From Sinonovacula constricta (taxonomy: Eukaryota; Mollusca; Bivalvia; Cardiida; Solecurtidae), in assembly GCA_007844125.1 (NCBI GenBank), contig CM017572.1:32673764-32737763 (forward strand): 64,000 bases of DNA, given 5' to 3'. The notes below the pieces were generated by a model. That model ran no database searches and was not told where the DNA came from. It was given only the letters and a program-made list of their open reading frames with translations. Positions within the stretch are counted from its first letter, which is position 1. Each line of letters opens with the position of its first letter. Both the position numbers and the translations under genes were made by a program. Below, one piece after another: positions 22,100 through 34,900 of this stretch.

Positions 22100-22877
22100 T
22101 CACTTGGTTAATTTACAGTCCAAACATTGACGGACGTACCGAGAAGCATTCCTAGCTACATTTAGGAAGCCTAGGAAAGCTCTTCGCTGCAGCCACGGCT
22201 TGACCCAACAAGTTCTTTTTCGCCGTCTTTGTTGTGCACGCCGCTGCTCTTCCAAAAGAAGAGCAGCAACTACGAAGTTCTGCCATCTTTGTAGTCGATC
22301 CAGCCTCCAACGGAGTTCCGCAATGCGCAGGTCTTGGAGTCGCTGTGGTGGTATCAGTGCCATGGTAACGATTGTTGCTGGACTTAACCACATCCCTATA
22401 TATACATGGTGCACGGCGGCAGCCGCTACCCGGCGATAGCGGCACGGTAGCCGTCGGATAGCAGTCCAATATGAACAGCCGCCGGCATGCCACCGCGCAG
22501 CCACAGTAGGGCGGTGGCTGGGCGGTGGCAGTTGGGAATCGCCCGATCGCCGCGCAGTCTAGGGGGCGGTCCAGAATCCTGGACGAGGCCATAATCGCGC
22601 TGCCTCCCACCAGTTGCTGCACGGTCACGGCGCTGCCGCCGCGCCACTCTGAAATGTCGCCGTCCTGCCACCGCGCAATTTCGAATATGGGAGGGAAATC
22701 GCACAGCGACATTTGAATTTTAACTTTTAGTTATAATCTCGACAGCCACCGCGCGACGTGTAAAAAGAGGACTGCCGCCGCGCGGCGTCGAAAGCGACCG
22801 CGCTGCCACCGGACGAATTTCACGAAAAACTCGCCGTCAAGTCGCCGCGCAGCGGCATTTCTGGTAATGTGACCATA
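22100..22877 (-). mobile_element. Harbinger/PIF-like transposon 5' part, GC-rich
   Basis: A sharply GC-rich block in an AT-rich region. On the minus strand it starts near 22877 with GGTCACATTACCAGAAATGC (possible terminal repeat), passes through CGCGG-rich sequence and a TATA box, then an ATG at 22362. About 87 codons follow (22100-22362) with an Arg-rich segment RRRKRTCWVKPWLQRRAFLG. A run of Arg followed by W-V-x-P-W-x-x-R-R is typical of the N-terminus of PIF/Harbinger transposases. The DDE domain is absent because the frame stops near 22100, so the copy is truncated. The family call is from recollection of that motif only. The overlapping minus-strand frames across 22152-22712 are GC-driven. 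Confidence 0.45.
22391..22402 (-). promoter_or_regulatory. TATA box upstream of the Harbinger-like ATG
   Basis: On the minus strand TGTATATATAGGG lies about 30-40 bases before the ATG at 22362, in a GC-rich setting where such a motif is unlikely by chance. It fits a core promoter of the transposon. Confidence 0.4.
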
Positions 22878-25335
22878 GCATTACTGTTATGTATGTTTGA
22901 ACGTTTCAGGCAAACAAAAATTAATATAAAAAATACTTAAAAATAAAAAAGCAACAATTACGCCGTTTACCGAATTAGGACCCTTAATTTATCAGTGTTA
23001 TGAAAGTCAGCAGAACAGACTTCCCCCTAAACGCAAATGTCAGTGAGCATTCCATGTATAGGCGTCACTCTCCAGTGCGTCGCCAATGAAGCTTCATGTC
23101 AGACCGATAAAGTTTGGGATATTTAATCAGATGTGCTTTATAATAATAAAAAATATAGTAAGGAGATGCAATATAGATTCCCTTACATTTGCTCAGTGAT
23201 GCTTCGAATGCAGTCAGACGACTCAATACATAGTTTTAAGAAAACTATCCGTTACTTTTGCTATCTCACAAACTATCCGTTGTTATAAACAATATAGTTA
23301 GGCAAAACCGGAGGTATGTTCAAAATGCGTTTTCAAACAGATATCGAAAGAAGGTCACCAGTCTTGTTTTCGATCGCGGGTGCTTCCTTCCTTCGTCCAC
23401 ACGAATAATCCAACGATGTAATATATGATAGTATATAGGATGATAGTGTATGTTTGTGGAGGGGAGGGGGTGTAATTTTATCGATTTTGTAAGTTAGCAG
23501 TATCAGGGCACGTGTCCAGAGTATTATCAGGGCACGAGTCAAGCGTATTAAAACAATGAGTTGACATTGCAAACTGTTTTTAAGATATTGCTATCATTAA
23601 CCTGTTAAAGAACTTCAATGCAAACAATACAATTTTCTACCTCACCTTTCTCATAACATTTTCCGAATTACACCAAAACGACCCATTTTAACAGTTCATA
23701 AAACATTGAGATGACCCCTAAATTCTATGTCCCGTCTGTTGTTGCTAACAGAAAGGCGAACTAGTATAAATACACTACATGATACATGACACTACATAAT
23801 ACATAATTAGCCACTAAACTTTAGTACAGCTGTCTACTCGACTTAAGTTCAAGGTCTCAATCAAAAAGGTTTGCCCATATCATATACCATCTATAGCTCT
23901 AGATTCACTGTAAAATGCAGTTGGATTTGAAAATATCACACCACATTAACATAACCGACACCGGACCGAGCTGTCCTTGTTATCAGAGGTTAAGTTAGGC
24001 AAGTACTATTTATACATATTGGACTTAATTAAAATAAGGTCATATATAGCTTATGCATTTTGTGAGCATTGTTTGAGGCATATGTTGTTAATTTTCAAAA
24101 AGGTAAAAATAACAACAAATATTTCAGATTAGGCGACAGAATATTTAATGATGTATCAATCAATCATTATACAATTTTCCCTTAAAATATAAGTTAATGG
24201 TCCATTAAGTCAAATCTATATGTCATATATACGATGTTTTATACAGAGTCTATAAATGATTTCACACGATCTTGTAAACTATACAGTTTATATTAACGTC
24301 TGTAGATTTTACTGCCTACTTCCCTGCTGTCAACAGTTCGTCAAATGAATGTGTGTCGCGCGAAAGTGGGGATTTCCCTGTGTTTACCAAATCGTTGTGT
24401 GAATAATCGATGAACACTCAGCTTATTAATACAGGAAAGAATAGATCTGTCTGGGGATTTTTATGGAATATATCTGTCATAACTTGTAAATAAAAATATA
24501 ACCTTCGGATTTTTTATAGGATTATATATATTGAATTAAAATTCTGAGATGTAGGCAATGACACGTAAAACCTTTATTTTAAAACAAGGCCCAATCTATA
24601 TACCCCCCCCCCCCCCCCAAAGGCTTCTCCTACAATACTGCAATCACAGACTTTCAATAATATTTTATGGTAAATTAGTACATTCAGTGACTTGTAGAAA
24701 TTCTAAACAAATTAAAACAAAATCTTTGATTATTACATTGAATTTCATGGCATAGCTTTATTCTTGGGATAGGCTAAGTCTATATAACAATATGTCTTTG
24801 CCAGTATTGTTTGTAAAACTCTTCTTCTGACTGTGGCACAACCTGCGCAGTTGTCATGTTTATTGGATCTACCTCTTTATTTGTGAACTACTTATGGCAT
24901 AAAAGTCAGTTATATTGATGATTGATACATTTAATACATATATATATATATATATATATTTTACGATTTCCGTGTTTTGAGATAAGTAAATATACGCTTC
25001 CTCTTATATAGGAAGTGCATCGCTTTTTGTTCGTTATTATAAATTCAAAATCATTACTTAGCATTACTCCCAGCAGTTAACGACAAGCTACACTCCTATT
25101 TGTACATTTAGTTGCCGAGTGGTTGCTGTAGTAATAAACGTATTGGAAATCATACGTTGGACTTCCGTAGTTAAATGTGTCACATCTACATTGTTTCTAT
25201 TTTTTATGAATCTCTTATATTGGTGTTAGGCTGATGATATAAATTATAAAAGTTGATTACTGAATGGATGCATATAATACGTCATAAAGTATCGATTTGT
25301 TTTTTCGACAACACAAATCCTATTGAAGATAACCT
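22878..25335. other. AT-rich interval, no gene seen
   Basis: No supported gene. It holds a pure C16 run at 24603-24618 and a short AT repeat at 24939-24959. Confidence 0.6.
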
Positions 25336-25339
25336 TTAA

Positions 25340-25817
25340 AGGTGGTATTCGGCAGCTTGAACCAAAACTATTTGCATTAAACATCATAATAAACTATTGT
25401 TACATGAACAGATCTCGAAAATAATGTTTATTTATGTCCTACACCTGTTTGAAAAGTGAATCAAAACGTCACAATTGCCATTTTAAACATGTATTTCCAC
25501 TCTGAGCTACGCTGCATAGTTCACTACTTTAAACTAAGAAAACCACGAGACCACTTTTGTTTTAGCTCATCCACATCATCCGCTGTGACGTTGCATATTT
25601 TTAGCAGGAATCTCAATCGTTGTTATTTATAGATGTGAAAAGAATGAATATTTAGGTATTGATTAACGTGTTTTACTGCCTTTAAATTGGGATACAGTTT
25701 AAAATTGTCAACGCTTAGACGAAAGTATGATTTATTTTTGTTGAAATTACATACAAATACCTCCAAACAGAGGTTAGATATTGTTACTTGATATAGACGA
25801 ACGGTCGGATACCACCT
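25340..25817. mobile_element. TTAA-flanked MITE (family 1), copy 2, 478 bp
   Basis: Left end TTAA|AGGTGGTATTCGGCAG (TTAA 25336-25339) and right end GGTCGGATACCACCT|TTAA (25818-25821). The inverted repeats AGGTGGTAT-CCGAC match well, and the TTAA duplication is exact. The body is homologous to copy 1 at 18961-19449. Probably a T2/Kolobok-like or piggyBac-like non-autonomous transposon. No open frame of note. Confidence 0.9.
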
Positions 25818-25821
25818 TTAA

Positions 25822-26439
25822 TATAACACTCCTTTGGTGGATAAAATATAAAGTACTCTTATGATGTCTTGCAGCTCCGTTTGGATGACAGACGCGAGTT
25901 TGTGCGTCTTATCAGGACCGCGATAACCCTGACTACCGCCCGACATGTCAGAACACTTCGAGAATAATAGCTGAACGACACGTGAGTGCAGAGTTGGAGA
26001 GGGGGGGGGGTGCATTTAAACACATGCCAACCTATATTGACTTTGTCCTCTCATGCTCTTATCATAAGTATTGCACAACATACACATCTGCTTATCAGAT
26101 AACGTTCAACAGTCGCTAGTACAGTCAGGGTTATAATTTATTGACAGTTAAGTTTGCAAACAGCACAACAATGGTTTAAATATAGTTTCAGTATGTACAC
26201 ATTTCACAAATACATTCCATCTTTAAATCCTGCTTCTTGTTCATCATTACCCCCTCTTCATCATCATTATCCTCCTCCTCCAAATCATCATCAACATAAA
26301 CAACAACAGTGTAAGCAGCAGCATTAATATTTGCGGAAACCTAAGAGCAGGTGTGTTCAGGCAAAAATGCTACATGCTACAAAAACCTCTTATGTTTTTT
26401 TTACTTGTTGAAATGAAACATCTCTATTTTCGCTTTAAC
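25822..26439. other. interval, no gene seen
   Basis: Contains a G10-type run near 26002 and degenerate TCATCA/CCTCCT triplets at 26240-26290. No supported gene. Confidence 0.5.
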
Positions 26440-26712
26440 AATAATAGTTTCGCCAGGACAATAATGGTGTCACCTAAACAATAGGGTTTCGCCAGGACAA
26501 TAATGGTGTCACCTAAACAATAGGGTTTCGCCAGGACAATAATGGTGTCACCTAAACAATAGGGTTTCGCCAGGACAATAATGGTGTCACCTAAACAATA
26601 GGGTTTCGCCAGGACAATAATGGTGTCACCTAAACAATAGGGTTTCGCCAGGACAATAATGGTGTCACCTAAACAATAGGGTTTCGCCAGGACAATAATG
26701 GTTTGAGTTGGG
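26440..26712. repeat. 39-bp minisatellite, about 6.5 units
   Basis: The unit runs through AGGGTTTCGCCAGGACAATA and ATGGTGTCACCTAAACAAT. Units are essentially identical, indicating recent expansion or gene conversion. 39 is a multiple of 3, so the minus strand keeps one frame with a 13-residue repeat CLGDTIIVLAKPY inside a 119-codon frame (26424-26783). Flanking codons show no known domain, so I do not call a gene. The unit itself looks like two related halves (ACAATAATGG and ACAATAGGG). Confidence 0.95.
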
Positions 26713-28930
26713 GTTAAATATTCAGTACTACCCTTGCGATAATACATTACTTCATTTCTTGGTGCTTCTTTAACATTTGTCACTACAACTACAAACTATT
26801 TAACGCCCAGCTAAATGTACAATAGTGTAACATTAAGCATGCATACTTGCATACTTTACTCCTATATTGTCCTCTTCCTACATACTACTCTATCTTAACA
26901 CGATTTTTCAGTCTTTCTGACATAAATCTGCATAATACATGCAATGCGCACTGAGTAGCAATTTCCTGTTCTGCACTGCATATTGTAAGATTTCCTTTTC
27001 GCATTATTATACACGGAAATGTAATGTGTGTTTGTTTTGTATATTATCTTTCCAAATATAGAAAAGTGCAAAATCGGCCATGTCATATGGATTGTTACCG
27101 ACAAATGCAAATGTATACTGTTAAAAGTAGCACCAAGTAATTAATTGTAAAAATAGCTTTTATATAATTTTATATAATTTATAGTTTTTAACGCTGTTCA
27201 GTGCGATTTGGAGGGTGTCAGGATAGTTCGTAGTCTTATATAAATTCCTCTGTTCGTAGATGGCTGAACAATAGAGATCAAATACATCTGTTTCTATAGC
27301 ACGTATGATTCGATATCCTTATGAAGTATAGATAATTCACAATTCTGTAAATACATCAAATTAGCCAGGAATGTTTTAATGTGCTTCAATGAAAGAAATT
27401 TAGGCTTATCAATTAAACATAGGATTAACCACAAGATGTGATCTACGGTTTTCAAGCTGACTATTTGACTTAATGGGTTATAAATAACGCAGTCGTTACC
27501 TTTGTGTTCCTGTTGAAAAACCAACCCAAGACGAAAATGTATTTTAGTTATACCGGAAATAATATATAAGAAAGCTGCGCATATTTAGCACAGTAACATT
27601 TAGCACTACATTTTCATAAAGGTTATGTTGTTAACTGAGTAAATTTGTAAGTGTGAATGACACGTTTTAATTACATGTGCAACATAACAACATCTATGAA
27701 CAACACATACTCAACAAATGCCGCACGAAGGGGTACGACTTTGAAAAGGTGCGAAGTCAAAACACCTGCCTTAGCGCGAGCAATCTTTAAAACATGCAAC
27801 AAAAACATTGAATTTATATGACCTATTAATTTCATTGCAATATGTCTCCAAAAGTAATATTCTTTAATACAAAAGTAAAACCATAAAGTTTAAATTTTAA
27901 CAAACCTTGAATACTGAGCAAATATTACATATATGTCTATCATAGTGTTCGAGCATATGTGTTTAATAATTAGTGAAGTCTGTCCAAATCTAAACGAAAC
28001 ACACCACTTATTGTAATATTCACCGAACTGTTATTGCACAATTCGCCCCCAAAAGCTTTTTGATGAGTTGTAAAAAACCCTAAACTGCGATTACTGATTA
28101 TTAAAAAAGAAAACAAATCTTGTATACAAAGAAATGTTTAACCATGAATATGGCACCGAAGAGAATGTCGTCGAATTAGTGCTCGACGACACAATAATCA
28201 TCACTTTGGCGGTAATTGCAATTAGGAAGTATCGCAGGCTGACCTTAACTACAGGAAAAGAATGTTGACATCATAAATGAAATGCCATCATTGTATAGAT
28301 GGCGGTGGCTGTATATCTCGACATTCCGATTACATCTAGCTGCAGCTGCAATTGAACATACAGTAAGTGTGTCGTATCCGCTACTGAAGTTTAAATGCAT
28401 GGGACTGGCTTCCTGTGTCTATATATATCGTGAAACAAGATTGGGCTGTAATATATCTAACAAACAATCTGTTATGTAATATTTATTGAATAATGCTTGA
28501 ACTATCAAAAAGCTGCAAAAAAGGCAAAAACAGAAGGCACAATATGACACAGGCATAATATATCAAAATAAATACCACAAATGTACATTTCTTTATACAC
28601 AACAGTATCGATGTTATATGCAATTAACAGCTGCAACTGCTTTTTATAAAGTTACTTTGAAAACATTGTAATGTAAGAATTTATCGGACTAAACATTATA
28701 GACGATGTTAAGTCAATATTATTTTGAAAAGGCCTATGGGCATAATGTTATACAACTTCGGGATCGAATCTGAAACTAAACTCACATCCATTCCGCATCC
28801 ATGTTACTTTTTTAAAATACGCATCAACCAATTATGGTAACTATAACGACGCCCGGCTATTCTGGTGGATGGAGACCCCAGATAAATGTTTAAAGTAGAT
28901 CTCCGCAGGTCAGCTGGATGCCGTTCTGGC
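26713..28930. other. AT-rich interval with a solitary satellite-like seed
   Basis: No gene recognised. At 28781-28806 CTCACATCCATTCCGCATCC followed by ATGTT is a single diverged half-unit of the 53-bp satellite, about 130 bp before the array starts. It may be an ancestral seed or an eroded edge. Confidence 0.6.
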
Positions 28931-31900
28931 CCAGCCTAACATCCATTCCGCGGCCATGTTGAAGTCACAGAGAGAATATGAGACCAGCCTCACATCCATT
29001 CCGCGGCCATATTGAAGTCACAGAGAGAATATGAGAGCAGCCTCACATCCATTTCGCCGCCATGTTGAAGTCACAGTGAGAATATGAGACCAGCCTCACA
29101 TCCATTCCGCGGCCATGTTGAAGTCACAGAGAGAATATGAGAGCAGCCTCACATCCATTCCGCGGCCATGTTGAAGTCACAGAGAGAATATGACAACAGT
29201 CTCAAATCCATTCCGCGGCCATGTTGAAGTCATAGAGAGAGTATGAGACCAGCCTCAAATCCATTCCGCGGTCATATTGAAGTCGAAGAATATACGAGCA
29301 GCCTCACATCCATTCCGCGGCCATACTGAAGTCACAGAGAGAATATGACACCAGCCTCACATCCATTCCGCGGCCATGTTGAAGTCACAGAGAGAAGAGG
29401 ACACCAGCCTCACATCCATACCGCGGCCATGTTGAAGTCACAGTGAGAATATGAGACCAGCTTCATATCCATTCCGCGGCCATGTTGAAGTCACAGTGAG
29501 AATATGAGACAAGCTTCATATCCATTCCACGACCATGCTCGAGTCACAGTGAGTATATGAGACCAGCGTCACATCCATTCCGCGGCCATATTGAAGTCAC
29601 AACTAGAATATGAGAGCAGCCTCACATCCATTCCGCGGCAATGATGAAGTCACAGAGAGAGTATAAGACCAGCCTCACATCCATTCCGCGGCCATATTGA
29701 AATCAAAGAGAGAATATGAGACCAGCCTCACATCTATTCCGCGGCCATATTGAAGTCACAGAGAGAATATGAGACCAGCCTCACATCCATTCCGCGGCAA
29801 TATTGAAGTCACAGTGAGAATATGAGACCAGCCTCACATCCATTCCGCGGCCATATTGAAGTCACAGAGAGAATATGAGACCAGCCTCACATCCATTCCG
29901 CGGCCATATTGAAGTCACAGTGAGAATATGAGACCAGCCTCACATCCATTCCGCGGCCATGTTGAAGTCACAGAGAGAATATGAGAGCAGCCTCACATCC
30001 ATTCCGCGGCCATATTGAAGTCACAGTGAGAATATGAGAGCAGCCTCACATCCATTCCGCGGCCATGTTGAAGTCACAGTGAGAATATGAGACCAGCCTC
30101 ACATCCATTCCGCGGCAATATTGAAGTCACAGAGAGAATATGAGACCAGCCTCAGATCCATTCCGCGGCCATATTGAAGTCACAGAGAGAGTATGAGACC
30201 AACCTCACATCCATTCCGGGGCCATATTGAAGTCACAGAGAGAGTATGAGACCAACCTCACATCCATTCCGCGGCCATATTGAAGTCACAGAGAGAATAT
30301 GACACCAGCCTCACATCCATTCCGCGGTCATATTGAAGTCACAGAGAGAATATGAGACCAGCTTCATATCCATTCCACGGCCATACTGAAGTCAAAGAGA
30401 GAGTATGAGAGCAGCCTCACATCCATTCCGCGGCCATATTGAAGTCAAAGAGAGAATATGAGACCAACCTCACATCCATTCCGCGGCCATATTGAAGTCA
30501 AAGAGAGAGTATGAGAGCAGCCTCACATCCAGTCCGCGGCCATGTTGAAGTCACATAAAGAATATGAGAGCAGCCTCACATCCATTCCGCGGCCATATTG
30601 AAGTCAAAGAGAGAATATGAAACCAGCCTCACATCCATTCCGCGGCCATGTTGAAGTCAAAGAGAGAATATGAGACCAGCCTCACATCCATTCCTCGGCC
30701 ATGTTGAAGTCAAAGAGAGAGTATGAGAGCAGCCTCATATCCAGTCCGCGGCCATGTTGAAGTCACAGAGAGAATATGAGAGCAGCCTCACATCCATTCC
30801 GCGGCCATGTTGAAGACACAGTGAGAATATGAGACCAGCTTCATATCCATTCCACGGCCATATTGAAGTCAAAGAGAGAGTATGAGAGCAGCCTCACATC
30901 CAGTCCACGACCATGTTGAAGTCACAGAGAGAATATGAGAGCATCCTCACATCCATTCCGCGGCCATGTTGAAGACACAGTGAGAATATGAGACCAGCTT
31001 CATATCCATTTCACGACGAAGCTTGAGTCACAGTGAGTATATGAGACCAGCCTCACATCCATTCCGCGGCCATGTTGAAGTCACAGAGAGAGTACGAGAC
31101 CAGCCTCACATCCATTCTGCGGCCATGTTGAAGTCACAGAGAGAGTATGAGACCAGCCTCACATCCATTCCGCGGCCATGTTGAAGTCATAGAGAGAGTA
31201 TGAGAGCAGCCTCAAATCCATTCCGCGGTCATATTGAAATCACAGAATATGAGAGCAGCCTCACATCCATTCCGCGGCCTTATTGAAGTCACAGAGAGAA
31301 TATGAGAGCAGTACATCCATTCCGCGGCCATATTGAAGTCACAGAGAGAATATTAGAGCAGCTTCACATCCATTCCGCGGCCATATTGAAGGCACAGAGA
31401 GAATATGAGACCAGCCTCACATCCATTCCGCGGCCATATTGAAGTCACAGACAGAATATGAGAGCAGCCTCACATCCATTCCGCGGCCATATTGAAGTCA
31501 CAAAGAGAATATGAGACCAGCCTCACATCCATTCCGCGACCATATTGAAGTCACAGAGAGAGTATGAGAGCAGCCTCACATCCATTCCGCGGCCATATTG
31601 AAGTCACAGTGAGAATATGAGACCAGCCTCACATCCATTCCGCGGCCATGTTGAAGTCACAGAGAGAATATGAGACCAGCTTCATATCCATTCCACGACG
31701 ATGCTCGAGTCACAGTGAGTATATGAGACCAGCCTCACATCCATTCCGCGGCCATATTGAAGTCACAGTGAGAATATGACACCAGCCTCACATCCATTCC
31801 GCGGTCATATTGAAGTCACAGAGAGAATATGAGACCAGCTTCATATCCATTCCACGGCCATATTGAAGTCACAGTGAGAATATGAGACCAGCTTCATATC

Positions 31901-34900
31901 CATTCCACGGCCATACTGAAGTCAAAGAGAGAGTATGAGAGCAGCCTCACATCCATTCCGCGGCCATATTGAAGTCAAAGAGAGAATATGAGACCAGCCT
32001 CACATCCATTCCGCGGCCATATTGAAGTCAAAGAGAGAGTATGAGAGCAGCCTCACATCCAGTCCGCGGCCATGTTGAAGTCACAGAGAGAATATGAGAC
32101 CAGCCTCAGATCCATTCCGCGGCCATATTGAAGTCACAGAGAGAGTATGAGACCAACCTCACATCCATTCCGCGGCCATATTGAAGTCACAGAGAGAGTA
32201 TGAGACCAACCTCACATCCATTCCGGGGCCATATTGAAGTCACAGAGAGAGTATGAGACCAACCTCACATCCATTCCGCGGCCATATTGAAGTCAAAGAG
32301 AGAATATGAGACCAACCTCACATCCATTCCGCGGCCATATTGAAGTCAAAGAGAGAGTATGAGAGCAGCCTCACATCCAGTCCGCGGCCATGTTGAAGTC
32401 ACATAAAGAATATGAGAGCAGCCTCACATCCATTCCGCGGCCATATTGAAGTCAAAGAGAGAATATGAGACCAGCCTCACATCCATTCCGCGGCCATGTT
32501 GAAGTCAAAGAGAGAATATGAGACCAGCCTCACATCCATTCCTCGGCCATGTTGAAGTCAAAGAGAGAGTATGAGAGCAGCCTCATATCCAGTCCGCGGC
32601 CATGTTGAAGTCACAGAGAGAATATGAGAGCAGCCTCACATCCATTCCGCGGCCATGTTGAAGACACAGTGAGAATATGAGACCAGCTTCATATCCATTC
32701 CACGGCCATATTGAAGTCAAAGAGAGAGTATGAGAGCAGCCTCACATCCAGTCCACGACCATGTTGAAGTCACAGAGAGAATATGAGAGCATCCTCACAT
32801 CCATTCCGCGGCCATGTTGAAGACACAGTGAGAATATGAGACCAGCTTCATATCCATTTCACGACGAAGCTTGAGTCACAGTGAGTATATGAGACCAGCC
32901 TCACATCCATTCCGCGGCCATGTTGAAGTCACAGAGAGAGTACGAGACCAGCCTCACATCCATTCTGCGGCCATGTTGAAGTCACAGAGAGAGTATGAGA
33001 CCAGCCTCACATCCATTCCGCGGCCATGTTGAAGTCATAGAGAGAGTATGAGAGCAGCCTCAAATCCATTCCGCGGTCATATTGAAATCACAGAATATGA
33101 GAGCAGCCTCATATCCATTCCGCGGCCTTATTGAAGTCACAGAGAGAATATGAGAGCAGTACATCCATTCCGCGGCCATATTGAAGTCACAGAGAGAATA
33201 TTAGAGCAGCTTCACATCCATTCCGCGGCCATATTGAAGGCACAGAGAGAATATGAGACCAGCCTCACATCCATTCCGCGGCCATATTGAAGTCACAGAC
33301 AGAATATGAGAGCAGCCTCACATCCATTCCGCGGCCATATTGAAGTCACAAAGAGAATATGAGACCAGCCTCACATCCATTCCGCGACCATATTGAAGTC
33401 ACAGAGAGAGTATGAGAGCAGCCTCACATCCATTCCGCGGCCATATTGAAGTCACAGTGAGAATATGAGACCAGCCTCACATCCATTCCGCGGCCATGTT
33501 GAAGTCACAGAGAGAATATGAGACCAGCTTCATATCCATTCCACGACGATGCTCGAGTCACAGTGAGTATATGAGACCAGCCTCACATCCATTCCGCGGC
33601 CATATTGAAGTCACAGTGAGAATATGAGAGCAGTCTCACATCCATTCCGCGGCCATGTTGAAGTCACAGAGAGAATATGAGACCAGCCTCACATCCATTC
33701 CGCGGCCATGTTGAAGTCACAGTGAGAATATGAGACCAGCCTCACGTCCATTCCGCGGCCATATTGAAGTCACAGAGAGAATATGAGACCAGCCTCAGAT
33801 CCATTCCGCGGCCATATTGAAGTCACAGAGAGAGTATGAGACCAACCTCACATCCATTCCGCGGCCATATTGAAGTCACAGAGAGAATATGACACCAGCC
33901 TCACATCCATTCCGCGGTCATATTGAAGTCACAGAGAGAATATGAGACCAGCTTCATATCCATTCCACGGCCATACTGAAGTCAAAGAGAGAGTATGAGA
34001 GCAGCCTCACATCCATTCCGCGGCCATATTGAAGTCAAAGAGAGAATATGAGACCAGCCTCACATCCATTCCGCGGCCATATTGAAGTCAAAGAGAGAGT
34101 ATGAGAGCAGCCTCACATCCAGTCCGCGGCCATGTTGAAGTCACAGAGAGAATATGAGAGCAGCCTAACATCCATTCCGCGGCCATATTGAAGTCAAAGA
34201 GAGAATATGAGACCAGCCTCACATCCATTCCGCGGCCATGTTGAAGTCAAAGAGAGAATATGAGACCAGCCTCACATCCATTCCGCGGCCATGTTGAAGT
34301 CAAAGAGAGAGTATGAGAGCAGCCTCATATCCAGTCCGCGGCCATGTTGAAGTCACAGAGAGAATATGAGAGCAGCCTCACATCCATTCCGCGGCCATAT
34401 TGAAGACACAGTGAGAATATGAGACCAGCTTCATGTCCATTCCACGGCCATATTGAAGTCAAAGAGAGAGTATGAGAGCAGCCTCACATCCATTCCGCGG
34501 CCATATTGAAGTCAAAGAGAGAATATGAGAGCAGCCTCACATCCAGTCCGCGACCATGTTGAAGTCACAGAGAGAATATGAGAGCAGCCTCACATCCATT
34601 CTGCGGCCATGTTGAAGACACAGTGAGAATATGAGACCAGCTTCATATCCATTTCACGACGAAGCTTGAGTCACAGTGAGTATATGAGACCAGCCTCACA
34701 TCCATTCCGCGGCCATGTTGAAGTCACACAGAGAGTACGAGACCAGCCTCACATCCATTCCGCGGCCATTGTGAAGACACAGAGAGAGTATGAGACCAGC
34801 CTCACATCCATTCCGCGGCCATGTTGAAGTCATAGAGAGAGTATGAGAGCAGCCTCAAATCCATTCCACGGTCATATTGAAGTCACAGAATATGAGAGCA

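Noticed and set aside
22152..22716. Several overlapping frames on both strands in the GC-rich block
   Set aside because: High GC removes stop codons in all frames; only the frame with the Arg-rich WVKPW motif and an upstream TATA box was retained.
22100..22877. Bacterial contamination
   Set aside because: Only about 800 bp, with a TATA box and a eukaryotic transposon-like N-terminus, and continuous with AT-rich flanks.
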